Made by a program: the position numbers and the translations under genes
The notes under the pieces: model-generated
What the model was told of the DNA's origin: nothing
The model's database searches: none
Seen by the model: the letters and a program-made list of their open reading frames with translations, nothing else
Shown: positions 44,848 to 53,030 of the stretch, piece by piece
How the letters are laid out: every line of letters starts with the position of its first letter
How positions within the stretch are numbered: the first letter of the stretch is position 1
Assembly (NCBI RefSeq): GCF_004116405.1
Contig: NZ_SDIC01000009.1
Location: forward strand, 152,314-216,313
Source: Halegenticoccus tardaugens
GTDB lineage: Archaea > Halobacteriota > Halobacteria > Halobacteriales > Haloferacaceae
Length of the DNA: 64,000 nucleotides
Reading direction: 5' to 3'

Positions 44848-45782
44848 GTCGAGGGGACGAGGTGTCGGACGGATCGGAACCGACGCCGACGCTCCGACGG
44901 ATCACCACGTTTCCGGTGAAATCGCTCGACCCGCACGAGAGGGATTCCGCGCGGATCGTCGAGAACGGCGGACTCGCGGGGGATCGCGAGTACGCGCTGT
45001 TCGACGGAGCGGGGAACTACGTCAACGGCAAGCGCAATGCGGACGTCCACCGACTTCGCTCCGCGTTCGATCCGGGCGCGGGGACGGTGACGGTCGACGC
45101 GCCCGGACGCACGAAGCGGACGTTTTCGCTCGAAGGGGATCGGGAGGCGCTGACGGAGTGGCTGTCGGCGTACTTCGGCGAGCCGGTCGAACTGCGTCGA
45201 AATCGAGCGGGTGGGTTTCCGGACGACACCGACGCGTCCGGTCCGACGGTCGTCAGCACGGCGACGATCCGCGAGGTCGCGTCGTGGTTCCCCGGAATCG
45301 ACGAGGGCGGGATGCGTCGACGGCTCCGTGCGAACCTCGAAATCGGCGGCGTGCCCGCGTTCTGGGAGGATCGGCTGTTCGCCGGTCGATCCGAACGCGT
45401 CACCTTCGAGGTAGGAAGTACGAGCCGGTCGAACACCGGCGAGGTAGGGAGTACGAGCCGCTCCGAATCCGAAGTCGACGAATCCGGAGCCGACGAATCC
45501 GAACGAGACGGCTCGGGCGTCCGGTTCGAGGGCGTCAACCCGTGCCAGCGGTGCGTGGTTCCCTCGCGCGACCCGGAGACGGGCGAGGTGTACGAGGAGT
45601 TCACCGAGACGTTCGTCGCGCGGCGGCGCGAGACGCTCCCCGAGTGGAGCGGAGGGGAGTGGTTCGATCACTACTACCGGCTGATGGTCAACACCGTCGT
45701 TCCCGACTCCGAGCGGGGGAAGTCGGTGTCCGTCGGCGACGAGGTTCGGATCGTCGGCCCTCGCTCGGCGGACGATTCGTAG
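44844..45782 (+). CDS. MOSC domain protein
   Basis: This 312-residue protein has an MOSC N-terminal beta-barrel (about 17-115, with FPVKSLDPHERDSARI) and an MOSC domain (about 130-305). GVNPCQRCVVPSRDP is the conserved Cys motif that handles sulfur from desulfurases to molybdenum or N-hydroxylated targets. Between the two halves of the MOSC domain there is an acidic, Ser-rich insertion (about 189-225) with an 11-residue unit repeated twice (EVGSTSRS). Co-translation with the proteasome gene is suggested by the ATGA overlap. Confidence 0.88.
   Translation: MSRGDEVSDGSEPTPTLRRITTFPVKSLDPHERDSARIVENGGLAGDREYALFDGAGNYVNGKRNADVHRLRSAFDPGAGTVTVDAPGRTKRTFSLEGDREALTEWLSAYFGEPVELRRNRAGGFPDDTDASGPTVVSTATIREVASWFPGIDEGGMRRRLRANLEIGGVPAFWEDRLFAGRSERVTFEVGSTSRSNTGEVGSTSRSESEVDESGADESERDGSGVRFEGVNPCQRCVVPSRDPETGEVYEEFTETFVARRRETLPEWSGGEWFDHYYRLMVNTVVPDSERGKSVSVGDEVRIVGPRSADDS
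45408..45459. repeat. 33-bp tandem repeat inside MOSC gene
   Basis: GAGGTAGGAAGTACGAGCCG (45408) recurs as GAGGTAGGGAGTACGAGCCG 33 bp later (45441), encoding EVGSTSR twice. It is in frame and lies in a flexible insertion of the MOSC protein. A second imperfect GACGAATCCG motif follows. Confidence 0.85.
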
Positions 45783-45965
45783 CCCGCAGCCGGACGAAGG
45801 GGCGTCCGGTTCGGGATCGCGTCGGTGCGAACCGCCGATTCCGAGTCGGCGTGATACGTCGGCCGTCGGAACCGTCCCGACCACTCTGACAGCGGTGAAA
45901 GTTAACGTTTCACATTCCGTGCCGTGTCAAAAACTCTTTTGCTCCGCCCGAAGTCTATCAGGGCG

Positions 45966-47156
45966 ATGGAAAAACCGGGTGCGTTCGCTGTGGTTTTGCT
46001 CCTCGCGGTGCTGTGCGTCGCTTCGCCCGTCATCGCGGCGGACGGCGACCCCGCAGACAGCCGCATCCATCAAACCACGAATACGACCCAGGGGGACGCG
46101 GAGGCGACGGACGTACAGGACTCCTTCGATCGCGACCGCGTCATCCTCGTCGTTCACGACAACCAGTCGGCGCGATGGACGTTCCAGTACGAACGGACGC
46201 TCGAAAACGACAGCGACGAGCGGGACTTCCGGGCGTTCGCCAGGGAGTTCAACAACCAGGAGACGGAACTGTACACCGGATTCCAGAACGACTCGCAGAC
46301 GCTCGTGCGCGACGGGAGCAACGTCACCGGGCGAGAGATGGAGGCGACCGACTTCTCCCGACAGGCCTACGTGACGAGCAGCCTCGGAAACGACATCGGC
46401 GTCGTCGAGATGTCGTTCACGTGGACGAACTTCGCCGAGACGGACGACGATCGGATCGTCGTCGGCGACGTGTTCGAAGGCGGGCTGTACATCAGCCCGA
46501 ACCAGTCGCTCGTCGTCGAGCCCGGGCCGAATCTGGTGTTCGAGTCGGTCAACCCGAACGGGACGCAGTCGAACACCACGTCGCTCGGCGAGAGCGACTC
46601 GGTGACGTGGCAGGGCGAGCGGGAGTTCACCGACAACCGTCCGCAGGTCGTGTTCGCGCCCAACGAGTCGGGGGTCGGCTCGGAACCCGCACCCAACGAG
46701 ACGAGGACCGACGGGCTCGGGCCGGATCAGGGTAGGTCGATGCCGGGCGGCGACGCCGGTATGTGGCTCCTCGGCGCGCTCGTGGTAGTTCTCGGGGGCG
46801 TCGCCGCGGCCTTCTGGTACGGCCGCAGCTCGAACGGCGAGGGGACCGCGCCGACGGTCGCGGGACCGTCCGAACGGCGATCGGAGCCGACGCCGCCCGC
46901 CCAACCGGCGGTGTCGGACTCCGAACTGCTCTCCGACGAGGATCGCGTGATCTCGATGCTCCGCGAGCGCGGCGGCCGGATGAAGCAGGTGAAGATCGTC
47001 GAAGAAACGGGCTGGTCGAAGTCCAAGGTGAGCATGCTGCTGTCCGACATGGAAGAAGAGGGGCTCATCTCGAAGCTCCGCGTCGGCCGCGAGAACGTGA
47101 TCAGCCTTCGGGGACACGAGCCCGAGGCGGCCGGATCGCCGTTCGACGACGAATGA
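45966..47156 (+). CDS. Membrane-anchored protein with C-terminal HTH
   Basis: This 396-residue protein has a signal peptide (about 1-24) and an extracellular region rich in Asn-x-Ser/Thr sites (about 25-260). A single membrane helix follows near 262-284, then a polar linker, then a MarR/TrmB-like winged helix at 325-385 (QVKIVEETGWSKSKVSMLLSDM). Such proteins sense something outside and bind DNA from the membrane; haloarchaea have many. CTTTTGC lies 22-28 nt before the ATG. The next gene overlaps it by four bases. Confidence 0.82.
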   Translation: MEKPGAFAVVLLLAVLCVASPVIAADGDPADSRIHQTTNTTQGDAEATDVQDSFDRDRVILVVHDNQSARWTFQYERTLENDSDERDFRAFAREFNNQETELYTGFQNDSQTLVRDGSNVTGREMEATDFSRQAYVTSSLGNDIGVVEMSFTWTNFAETDDDRIVVGDVFEGGLYISPNQSLVVEPGPNLVFESVNPNGTQSNTTSLGESDSVTWQGEREFTDNRPQVVFAPNESGVGSEPAPNETRTDGLGPDQGRSMPGGDAGMWLLGALVVVLGGVAAAFWYGRSSNGEGTAPTVAGPSERRSEPTPPAQPAVSDSELLSDEDRVISMLRERGGRMKQVKIVEETGWSKSKVSMLLSDMEEEGLISKLRVGRENVISLRGHEPEAAGSPFDDE

Positions 47157-47599
47157 GCGCTTTTTCCGCCGATCGTCCCGGCGGGGTCACGTTGAAACGC
47201 GTGGAGGGATTAGCGAAACGCGTGTCCGAGCACAACGACGACGAGGACGGTTCCGATCCCCTTTCGCCCGCGAACGGCGCGATCGACGACACGCCGACCG
47301 TGTCGTGTTCGACGTGCGGGCGTGAGTGGGACGTCTCCTACGAACTCGACGAACTCGGGGTCGGAAATCAGGCGCTGGAACAGTTCGCGCTGGACCACAA
47401 ACGGCACACGGGCCACTACCCCGACGGAATCGCGACGTGGCGGGCGATCTGTCTGCACTGCCCGGAGGAGATCGAGCGACTCTCCGAACGCGCCGTCTCC
47501 CGGTGGGCGAAGACGCACGCGCGGCACACGCGACACGCGCTGGAGATCCGTCACGCGACCGGCGACGAGACGACTCGCGTCGAAGCGGACGACACGTGA
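47153..47599 (+). CDS. Small CxxC protein, 148 aa
   Basis: The protein starts MSAFSADRPGGVTLKRVEG and has CSTCG near 52-56 and CLHC near 100-103, four Cys that could bind one zinc. His-rich HKRHTGHYP and THARHTRHALEIRHATG segments are also present. It overlaps the membrane-HTH gene (ATGA, 47153-47156), so it is probably part of the same unit. Function is unknown. Confidence 0.75.
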   Translation: MSAFSADRPGGVTLKRVEGLAKRVSEHNDDEDGSDPLSPANGAIDDTPTVSCSTCGREWDVSYELDELGVGNQALEQFALDHKRHTGHYPDGIATWRAICLHCPEEIERLSERAVSRWAKTHARHTRHALEIRHATGDETTRVEADDT

Positions 47600-47741
47600 G
47601 CCGTCGTCGCGGGCGAACGGGAGACAAACGCGCCCCGCTCTACCGACGCTCTCGCCCCCGCTACGTGCAACGTTCTCCCGGCTCACGATCGAAAACGGAA
47701 CTGTTTTACGTATCTCGGCGATACCTCGAAACGCAGCAGGC

Positions 47742-47816
47742 GCTCCGGTGGTGTAGTCCGGCCAATCATATTGCCCTCTCACGGCAATGACCAGGGTTCA
47801 AATCCCTGCCGGAGCA
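47742..47816 (+). tRNA. tRNA-Glu (anticodon CTC)
   Basis: This is a 75-nt cloverleaf. The acceptor stem GCTCCGG pairs with CCGGAGC (discriminator A at 47816), the anticodon stem TTGCC with GGCAA around loop CTCTCAC (anticodon CTC), and the T stem CAGGG with CCCTG around TTCAAAT. The CCA end is not encoded and there is no intron. TTTTACGTA lies about 30-38 nt upstream and a T-run follows the 3' end. It reads GAG codons. Confidence 0.95.
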
Positions 47817-47913
47817 TTTTTCACACCTAATCTGCGAGCAGCGAGCGGGCCGCGAGTCTCGTCGCCGCCCGCGTCGGAACGGCTCGCCGGCGAACACCGA
47901 AACGGCGTCGCCC

Positions 47914-48573
47914 TCACTCGTCGCGCTCGGTCGACTCGACGGCGTCGTCGTACTCCTCCAGGAACCGTTTCACGATCCGCTCTTCGGCGCGGTGCAGCGT
48001 CTCGCTGCACGTCGACTTCGCGATTCCGACGGCCGTCGCCAGCTCGGTCAGAGAACACGTTCGCGGCGTGTCGTAGTACCCGCGCTCCGTCGCCTCCCGA
48101 ACGAGCCGGAGCTGTCTGTCCGTGAGAAGCCGATCGGATTCGATCCGCTGTTGGACCCAGTCGACGGTGAACGGGATGCCGAACGCGTCGAGCTGTTCCG
48201 CGAGCGCCGAGAGCCGATCGCGCGGCGCGGTGATCTCCCAGACCGCCTCGCCCGCTTGGATGGCGAAGGGCATCTCCAGCGGGATGCCGGAGCTCTGGAC
48301 GGGCGACAACAGCAGGGGCGTCGTCGTTTCGAACTGGACGAGGACCGTGTCGCCCCGCCGCTGGAGCGGTTCGAGTTCGGTGACGGCCTCGTTCGAGTAC
48401 ACGTCCGCCAGGAGCGACCCGATGTCGGTCTCGGTGATCTCCGCGAGACCGACGCCCGCCCGCTCGTCGGCGAGCGCGGCGAGGACTCGAAAGCGAGCGT
48501 CCGGGTAGGCGCGCGAAACGTCGCCGATCCAGACCCCGTCGGGGATCGTGAGCGTGAGTCGTGCCCGTGGCAT
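47914..48573 (-). CDS. Bacterio-opsin activator-type HTH regulator
   Basis: This 219-residue protein has an N-terminal sensory-like region (about 1-145) and a C-terminal HTH-10/Bat helix-turn-helix (about 150-212). TDRQLRLVREATERGYYDTPR and TCSLTELATAVGIAKSTCSETLHRAEERI are typical of Bat, DmsR and NarO. It probably activates nearby anaerobic or NO-related genes. The ATG at 48573 begins MPRARLTLTIPDGVWIG; a longer frame is not preferred. A CGAAC-type inverted repeat lies 37-54 nt upstream, so autoregulation is likely. Confidence 0.85.
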   Translation of the reverse strand: MPRARLTLTIPDGVWIGDVSRAYPDARFRVLAALADERAGVGLAEITETDIGSLLADVYSNEAVTELEPLQRRGDTVLVQFETTTPLLLSPVQSSGIPLEMPFAIQAGEAVWEITAPRDRLSALAEQLDAFGIPFTVDWVQQRIESDRLLTDRQLRLVREATERGYYDTPRTCSLTELATAVGIAKSTCSETLHRAEERIVKRFLEEYDDAVESTERDE

Positions 48574-48609
48574 CGGGTGAACATATTCGGGACTCCACCC
48601 AGTCAGTAT

Positions 48610-48627
48610 CCCCGAACGTGTTCGGGG
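48610..48627. promoter_or_regulatory. Inverted repeat CCCCGAAC-GT-GTTCGGGG
   Basis: Eight-base perfect arms with a 2-nt centre lie 37-54 nt before the regulator start at 48573. A weak TATA-like ATACTG lies between. The core CCGAACGTGTTCGG recurs exactly at 51366-51379, 37-50 nt before the MoaD-like gene. The position just upstream of box A suits an activator. I recall CGAAC/GTTCG-type repeats at haloarchaeal denitrification promoters bound by NarO; the exact spacing there is not verified. Confidence 0.7.
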
Positions 48628-48670
48628 GAAGGCTGATCGGCGGCCCACGGGTGGTGTTCACCGTGTGCAG

Positions 48671-48686
48671 TTAGGCCATCCTAAAC
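48671..48686. promoter_or_regulatory. TTAGG-N4-CCTAA inverted repeat at norB leader promoter
   Basis: TTAGGCCATCCTAA (48671-48684) is a perfect 5-bp inverted repeat resembling half of a DtxR/SirR/Idr iron-regulator site. Its right arm and the next bases (CCTAAAC, 48680-48686) form the box A candidate 25-31 nt before a GTG at 48711. Binding there would block TBP. Regulation by iron or NO is possible but unproven. Confidence 0.45.
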
Positions 48687-48800
48687 TCCGCGGGAACGAC
48701 GGCCCCGTCCGTGCGGGGGCGACTCGACCGTTCGGATCCCGCAGAGCGGCCCCGGCAGCCGGGGCGTCGACGCACGACGCCCCGACGACACACTGGAACC

Positions 48801-48989
48801 ATGACGACAGCAACACAGCTCACCGACCCCGACGGCACTTCACACGCGACCCTTCGCGACGCCGAATCGCCTTCGATTCGATCCGCTCTCCCGGAGGCGG
48901 AACGAATCGCGCCACATCACCGCCCCGATCCCGAGGAGCCGCCGTCCTCGGTAACGCGCGGCGACGCCCCGACGCGGCACGGGAGGTGA
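48801..48989 (+). CDS. 62-residue leader ORF before norB
   Basis: This frame (starting MTTATQLTDPDGTS) ends in a TGA that lies inside the GGAGGTGATC ribosome binding site of norB, 7 nt before the norB ATG. A leaderless GTG at 48711 could extend it upstream in the same frame. Third-position GC is lower than in neighbouring genes, so it may be a small coupled peptide rather than a long-evolved protein. It has no recognisable domain. Confidence 0.4.
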   Translation: MTTATQLTDPDGTSHATLRDAESPSIRSALPEAERIAPHHRPDPEEPPSSVTRGDAPTRHGR

Positions 48990-48996
48990 TCTCGAC

Positions 48997-51294
48997 ATGG
49001 AAGTAACGCGCAAAACGCTGGCGAAGCTCCTCCTCACGGTGTTCGTCTTCAACCTCGTCGTGATGGGAGCCGGCGCGTGGTACTCGTACCAGCAGTCGCC
49101 GGCGATTCCGCAGACGGTCGTCGGCCCCGACGGCGACACCGTCGTCACGGCCGAGCAGGTTCGGGACGGGAAGGCGGCGTTTCAGGTGAACGGCCTGATG
49201 AACCACGGGTCGATCCTGGGTAACGGGGCGTACTTCGGCGTCGACTACACCGCCGACGCCCTCGATCTGAAGGTCGAGCACATGCGCGACCACTACGCCC
49301 AGGAGCGGTACGACCGGGAGTACGCCGCGCTCGACGAGGACCAACGGGCCGTCGTGGAGGCGACCACCCAACGTGACCTCGAAGAAGGGCGGGCGGACGA
49401 CCGCGTCGAGTACTCCGCGGCCGAGGTGTACGCCCACGAACAGGTTCGCGAGGAGTACGTCGACCGGTACCACGAGGGGGACCTCGAACGCGGCGTCCCG
49501 GCGGGCATGATCGACTCGGAGTCCGACGCGCGCGCTTTCGCCGACTTCGCGCTCTGGACCGCCTGGATCTCCCACACGGAGCGGCCCGGCACCGACCACA
49601 CGTACACGAACGACTGGCCGTACCAGCCCGACGCCGGGAACGTCCCGCCCGCCTCGTCGATGACGTGGAGCGTCATCGCGATGGTGTTGCTCATCGCGGG
49701 GGCGGGGATCGCCGTCTGGCTGTACAAGTCGATCGAACTCCCCGAGCCGGACACCGAGGGGATCACGGTTCCGAAGCCGGAGGGGATAGACATCACGCCG
49801 AGCCAGCGCGCCGCCGTGTGGTTCATTCCCGTCGCCGCGGGCCTGTTCATCGCGCAGGTGTTCCTCGGCGCGCTGCTCGCGCACTACTACGTCGAGCGCG
49901 ACGGTTTCTTCGGCGTCGGCGAGCTGCTCGGCATCGACTTCGTCGGACTGTTCCCGTTCGCGATCGCGAAGACGTGGCACCTCGACCTCGGGATCCTCTG
50001 GATCGCCACGCTCTGGCTGGGGACGGGGCTGTTCCTCCCCGCGCTGTTGACCGGCCGCGAACCGCGGCGACAGAAGACGTTCGTGAACCTCCTGCTCTGT
50101 GCGCTCGTCGTCGTCACCGTCGGCGGTCTCGGCGGGATCTGGCTCGGCGCGAACGGCTACTTCGACGGCGACCTCTGGTGGCTCCTCGGCAACGAGGGAC
50201 TCGAATACCTCGAGGTCGGCCGCGTCTGGCAGGTCGGACTGCTCGCCGGCTTCGTCGGCTGGGCGGCGCTCGTCGCGCGCGGCTTCAAGCCGCTTCTCGA
50301 CCGCGAGGAGCCGTACGGGCTCGCGCACATGATCCTCTACGCCGGGGGTTCGATCGCGCTGCTGTTCACGGCGGGGATGTTTTACACGCCCGAGACGAAC
50401 ATCGTCATGACGGAGTTTTGGCGCTGGTGGGTCGTCCACATGTGGGTCGAGGGCGCGTTCGAGTTCTTCATCGTCGCCATCGTCGGCCTGACGCTCGTCT
50501 CGATGAACCTCCTGCGGAAGCGCTCGGCGGAGAAGGCCGTCATGTTCCAGGCGCTTTTCGTGATGGGCTCCGGCGTCATCGGCGTCTCGCACCACTACTG
50601 GTGGATCGGCCAGCCGGACGTGTGGGTTCCGCTCGGGAGCGTCTTCTCGACGCTCGAACTCATCCCGCTCGTGTTCATCCTCTTCGAGGCGCTCAACGAG
50701 TACCGCGCGCTCGCGACGAGCGACGAGACGTTCCCGTACACGCTGCCCTTCATGTTCATCATCGCCAGCGGCTTCTGGAACTTCGTCGGGGCGGGCGTGC
50801 TCGGCTTCTTCATCAACCTCCCGCTCGTCAACTACTACGAACACGGGACGTACCTCACGGTCGGTCACGCCCACGCCGCCATGTTCGGCGCGTTCGGCTT
50901 CCTCGCGCTCGGGATGGCGACCTACATGCTCCGCATCTCGACCGAGCAGTCCGCGTGGACCGAAAAACGCCTGCGCTGGGCCTTTTGGCTCTGGAACGTC
51001 GGGCTCGCGACGATGGTGTTCGTCTCCGTGCTCCCGGTCGGGTTTCTCCAGCTGGAGGTGGCGTTCACCGAGAGCTACGCCGCCGCCCGGAGCCTCGCGT
51101 TCTACAACAGCGAGCTGATCCAGCTGCTGTTCTGGGCGCGCTTCCCCGGCGACACCATGCTCATCCTCGGGACGGTCGTCTTCGGCTACGACGTCGCGCT
51201 CAAACTCCTCCGCCAGCGGGGGGCGACGACGCCGGCTCGCTCCCCCGAGGAGCAGCCGGTCGCGAGTCGCGTGCTCGCGGAGGACGACGACTGA
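48997..51294 (+). CDS. norB: Nitric oxide reductase, large subunit (quinol type)
   Basis: This 765-residue integral membrane protein of the heme-copper oxidase superfamily reduces NO to N2O. It has a long N-terminal extension with NHGSILGNGAYFGVDYTAD, a periplasmic-type domain (about 60-215) and about 14 helices. Heme and FeB His residues lie in SHHYWWIG and VGHAHAAMFGAFGF, with the essential Glu in MWVEGAFEFF. The layout is that of quinol-dependent NOR (no separate cytochrome c subunit gene nearby). GGAGGTGATC 6 nt before the ATG is an excellent ribosome binding site. The regulator gene upstream is divergent. Confidence 0.95.
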   Translation: MEVTRKTLAKLLLTVFVFNLVVMGAGAWYSYQQSPAIPQTVVGPDGDTVVTAEQVRDGKAAFQVNGLMNHGSILGNGAYFGVDYTADALDLKVEHMRDHYAQERYDREYAALDEDQRAVVEATTQRDLEEGRADDRVEYSAAEVYAHEQVREEYVDRYHEGDLERGVPAGMIDSESDARAFADFALWTAWISHTERPGTDHTYTNDWPYQPDAGNVPPASSMTWSVIAMVLLIAGAGIAVWLYKSIELPEPDTEGITVPKPEGIDITPSQRAAVWFIPVAAGLFIAQVFLGALLAHYYVERDGFFGVGELLGIDFVGLFPFAIAKTWHLDLGILWIATLWLGTGLFLPALLTGREPRRQKTFVNLLLCALVVVTVGGLGGIWLGANGYFDGDLWWLLGNEGLEYLEVGRVWQVGLLAGFVGWAALVARGFKPLLDREEPYGLAHMILYAGGSIALLFTAGMFYTPETNIVMTEFWRWWVVHMWVEGAFEFFIVAIVGLTLVSMNLLRKRSAEKAVMFQALFVMGSGVIGVSHHYWWIGQPDVWVPLGSVFSTLELIPLVFILFEALNEYRALATSDETFPYTLPFMFIIASGFWNFVGAGVLGFFINLPLVNYYEHGTYLTVGHAHAAMFGAFGFLALGMATYMLRISTEQSAWTEKRLRWAFWLWNVGLATMVFVSVLPVGFLQLEVAFTESYAAARSLAFYNSELIQLLFWARFPGDTMLILGTVVFGYDVALKLLRQRGATTPARSPEEQPVASRVLAEDDD

Positions 51295-51365
51295 TTCGGA
51301 TCGCGGGCGGTTCGCGATTCCATCCGCTTTCTCGCCGCTCGCCGTTTTCCCGTTCGCCACCGCTA

Positions 51366-51379
51366 CCGAACGTGTTCGG
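51366..51379. promoter_or_regulatory. Inverted repeat CCGAAC-GT-GTTCGG
   Basis: This has the same 14-base core as at 48612-48625 and lies 37-50 nt before the ATG of the MoaD-like gene. The sequence between (GTTCTCG at about 51385-51391) is a poor box A, as expected for an activator-dependent promoter. The downstream flank also carries GGGG, as in the other copy. Confidence 0.7.
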
Positions 51380-51415
51380 GGCGGCGTTCTCGACTCTCGG
51401 CACCGTCTCTCCGCC

Positions 51416-51814
51416 ATGAGCGAAATCGTCGAATCGGACCGACGGGCGGAGAGGCGGACGACCGTGAACGTGCGATGCACCGGACACGTCAGGTCGGCCG
51501 TCGGCGCGCCGCGGCTCTCCTTTTCCTTCGTGGGTGACACGCTCCGGGAGTTTCTGGAGGCGTTCTTCGCGGAGTACGACGTCCGAGACCTCCTCATCGC
51601 GGAGACCGAGGCCGACGCGACGGCCCACGGATGGGCGAAACCGCCGGCTGAACTCCCCGGCACGTGGGCGAAGAATCCCGAGGGCGAGCAGACGCGCGCC
51701 TATGCCCGGGTCTGCGTGAACGGTCGCTTCAACGAGCACCTCGGAGGATTCGACACGCGGCTCTCCGACGGGGATCGCGTCGCGCTCCTGTACCCGTTCA
51801 TGTTCTGTTGTTAG
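51416..51814 (+). CDS. MoaD/ThiS-like beta-grasp protein with Cys-Cys end
   Basis: This 132-residue protein has the beta-grasp pattern: strands at the N-terminus (TVNVRCTGHVRSAVG), an amphipathic helix (TLREFLEAFFAEY), VNGRFNEHLGGFDTRLSDGDRVALL and a terminal PFMFCC. MoaD and ThiS normally end in Gly-Gly, which is adenylated and thiolated. Here the last two residues are Cys-Cys (TGT TGT TAG). A central insertion (about 60-90) is Ala/Glu/Pro-rich. It follows norB by 121 bp and has its own CGAAC-type operator. Confidence 0.8.
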   Translation: MSEIVESDRRAERRTTVNVRCTGHVRSAVGAPRLSFSFVGDTLREFLEAFFAEYDVRDLLIAETEADATAHGWAKPPAELPGTWAKNPEGEQTRAYARVCVNGRFNEHLGGFDTRLSDGDRVALLYPFMFCC

Positions 51815-51839
51815 GCGCGTCGAAACGGAACCGCGCCGG

Positions 51840-53030
51840 CTACGGCGCTGCCGTGCCGATCTCGTCTTCGGTCAGGTAGCACTTCGGGTCGGGCGCGAAC
51901 ACGTCGCCGCAGACGCTGAGCGCCCGGAGCCGCGAGCCGCCGCGGCAGATCGAGCGGTAGCGACACGACGCGCACCGGCCGGAGAGGCCGTCGGGACGGT
52001 CCCGGAGCGCACGCAAGATCGGATTCGTCTCGTCCTCCCAGATCGCGCCGAACGGGCGATCGCGGACGTTGCCGAGGCTGTAGCCCTGCCAGAACTGCGT
52101 GGGATGGACGTTCCCCTGGTAGTCGACGTCGGCGATGCGTTCGCCCGCGGGGTCGCCGCCGTTGACTTCGAGCGCCCGGTAGATCCGGTCCGCCGCCTTC
52201 TCGCCGAGTTCCTCGCGGGCGTACTCCACGAGGTACCCCGCGTCGGCGTAGTTTCCGACGAGCAGCGTTTCGATCTCCTCGCCGCGGGCGTGGTACTCGC
52301 GGGTCACGTCGCAGACGCGCCGGATCGCCTCGCGGGTCTCCGCCGGCGACAGGTCGACGTCGCGGATGTCGGCCCCGCGACCCCCGTAATCGAGGTGGTA
52401 AAAACAGAACCGGTCGACGCCGAGGTCCGACAGGAGGTCGACCACCCCCTCGAGGTCGGGCGCGTTCGCCCGGGTGATCGTGTACCGGAGTCCGGTCTTC
52501 AGCCCCGCGTCCATGCTCGCCTCGATGCCGCGGACCGCCGCCTCGAACGCGCCCTCCTTCCCCCGGAACGCGTCGTTTCGCTCCGGCAGGCCGTCGACCG
52601 AGACGCCGACGTACCGGAGGCCGGCGTCGCGGAGTCGGGCCGCGCGCTCGGGCGTGATGAGCGTCCCGTTCGTCGAGAGCACGGGCCGGAGCCCCCGGTC
52701 GGCCGCGTGCGCGACGAGGTCGGCGAGGTCGTCGCGGACGAGCGGCTCGCCGCCGGAAAAGAGGACGACCGGGACGCCGTACGCGGCGAGGTCGTCGAGC
52801 AGCGCCTTCCCCTCTCCCGTCGTCAGCTCGCCCGGTGCCGTCTCGGTGTCCGCCGCCGCGTAGCAGTGCGAACAGTGGAGGTTGCACTGCTTCGTCAGGT
52901 TCCAGACGACGACCGGGCGGCGTTGCTTTCGCTCCGTGATCTGCTCGCGCGACGACTCCGCGCCCGCGTCGTAGCGGAGGCCATCGCTCTCGCTGTCGAG
53001 GTCGCAGAGGAGTTTGCTGACGGATATCAC
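51840..53030 (-). CDS. Radical SAM/SPASM protein, NirJ/AhbD heme type
   Basis: This 396-residue radical SAM protein has CNLHCSHC near residues 50-57, VVLFSGGEPLVRDDL and STNGTLI. Its C-terminal SPASM-like cluster region is GRCASCRYRSICRGGSRLRA, followed by CGDVFAPDPKC. This C-terminus is that of AhbC, AhbD and NirJ, which modify side chains of siroheme-derived tetrapyrroles to make heme b or d1. The GTG at 53030 is preceded by GGGAGGG and by a 43-codon mini-ORF whose stop overlaps it (GTGA). The partner gene lies divergently 285 bp away. Confidence 0.85.
   Translation of the reverse strand: MISVSKLLCDLDSESDGLRYDAGAESSREQITERKQRRPVVVWNLTKQCNLHCSHCYAAADTETAPGELTTGEGKALLDDLAAYGVPVVLFSGGEPLVRDDLADLVAHAADRGLRPVLSTNGTLITPERAARLRDAGLRYVGVSVDGLPERNDAFRGKEGAFEAAVRGIEASMDAGLKTGLRYTITRANAPDLEGVVDLLSDLGVDRFCFYHLDYGGRGADIRDVDLSPAETREAIRRVCDVTREYHARGEEIETLLVGNYADAGYLVEYAREELGEKAADRIYRALEVNGGDPAGERIADVDYQGNVHPTQFWQGYSLGNVRDRPFGAIWEDETNPILRALRDRPDGLSGRCASCRYRSICRGGSRLRALSVCGDVFAPDPKCYLTEDEIGTAAP

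Noticed and set aside
48820..51663. Very long open frame antisense to norB
   Set aside because: GC-rich genes with biased third positions give long open frames on the other strand. The sequence is Arg/Glu-rich, has no domain, and norB on the plus strand is unmistakable.
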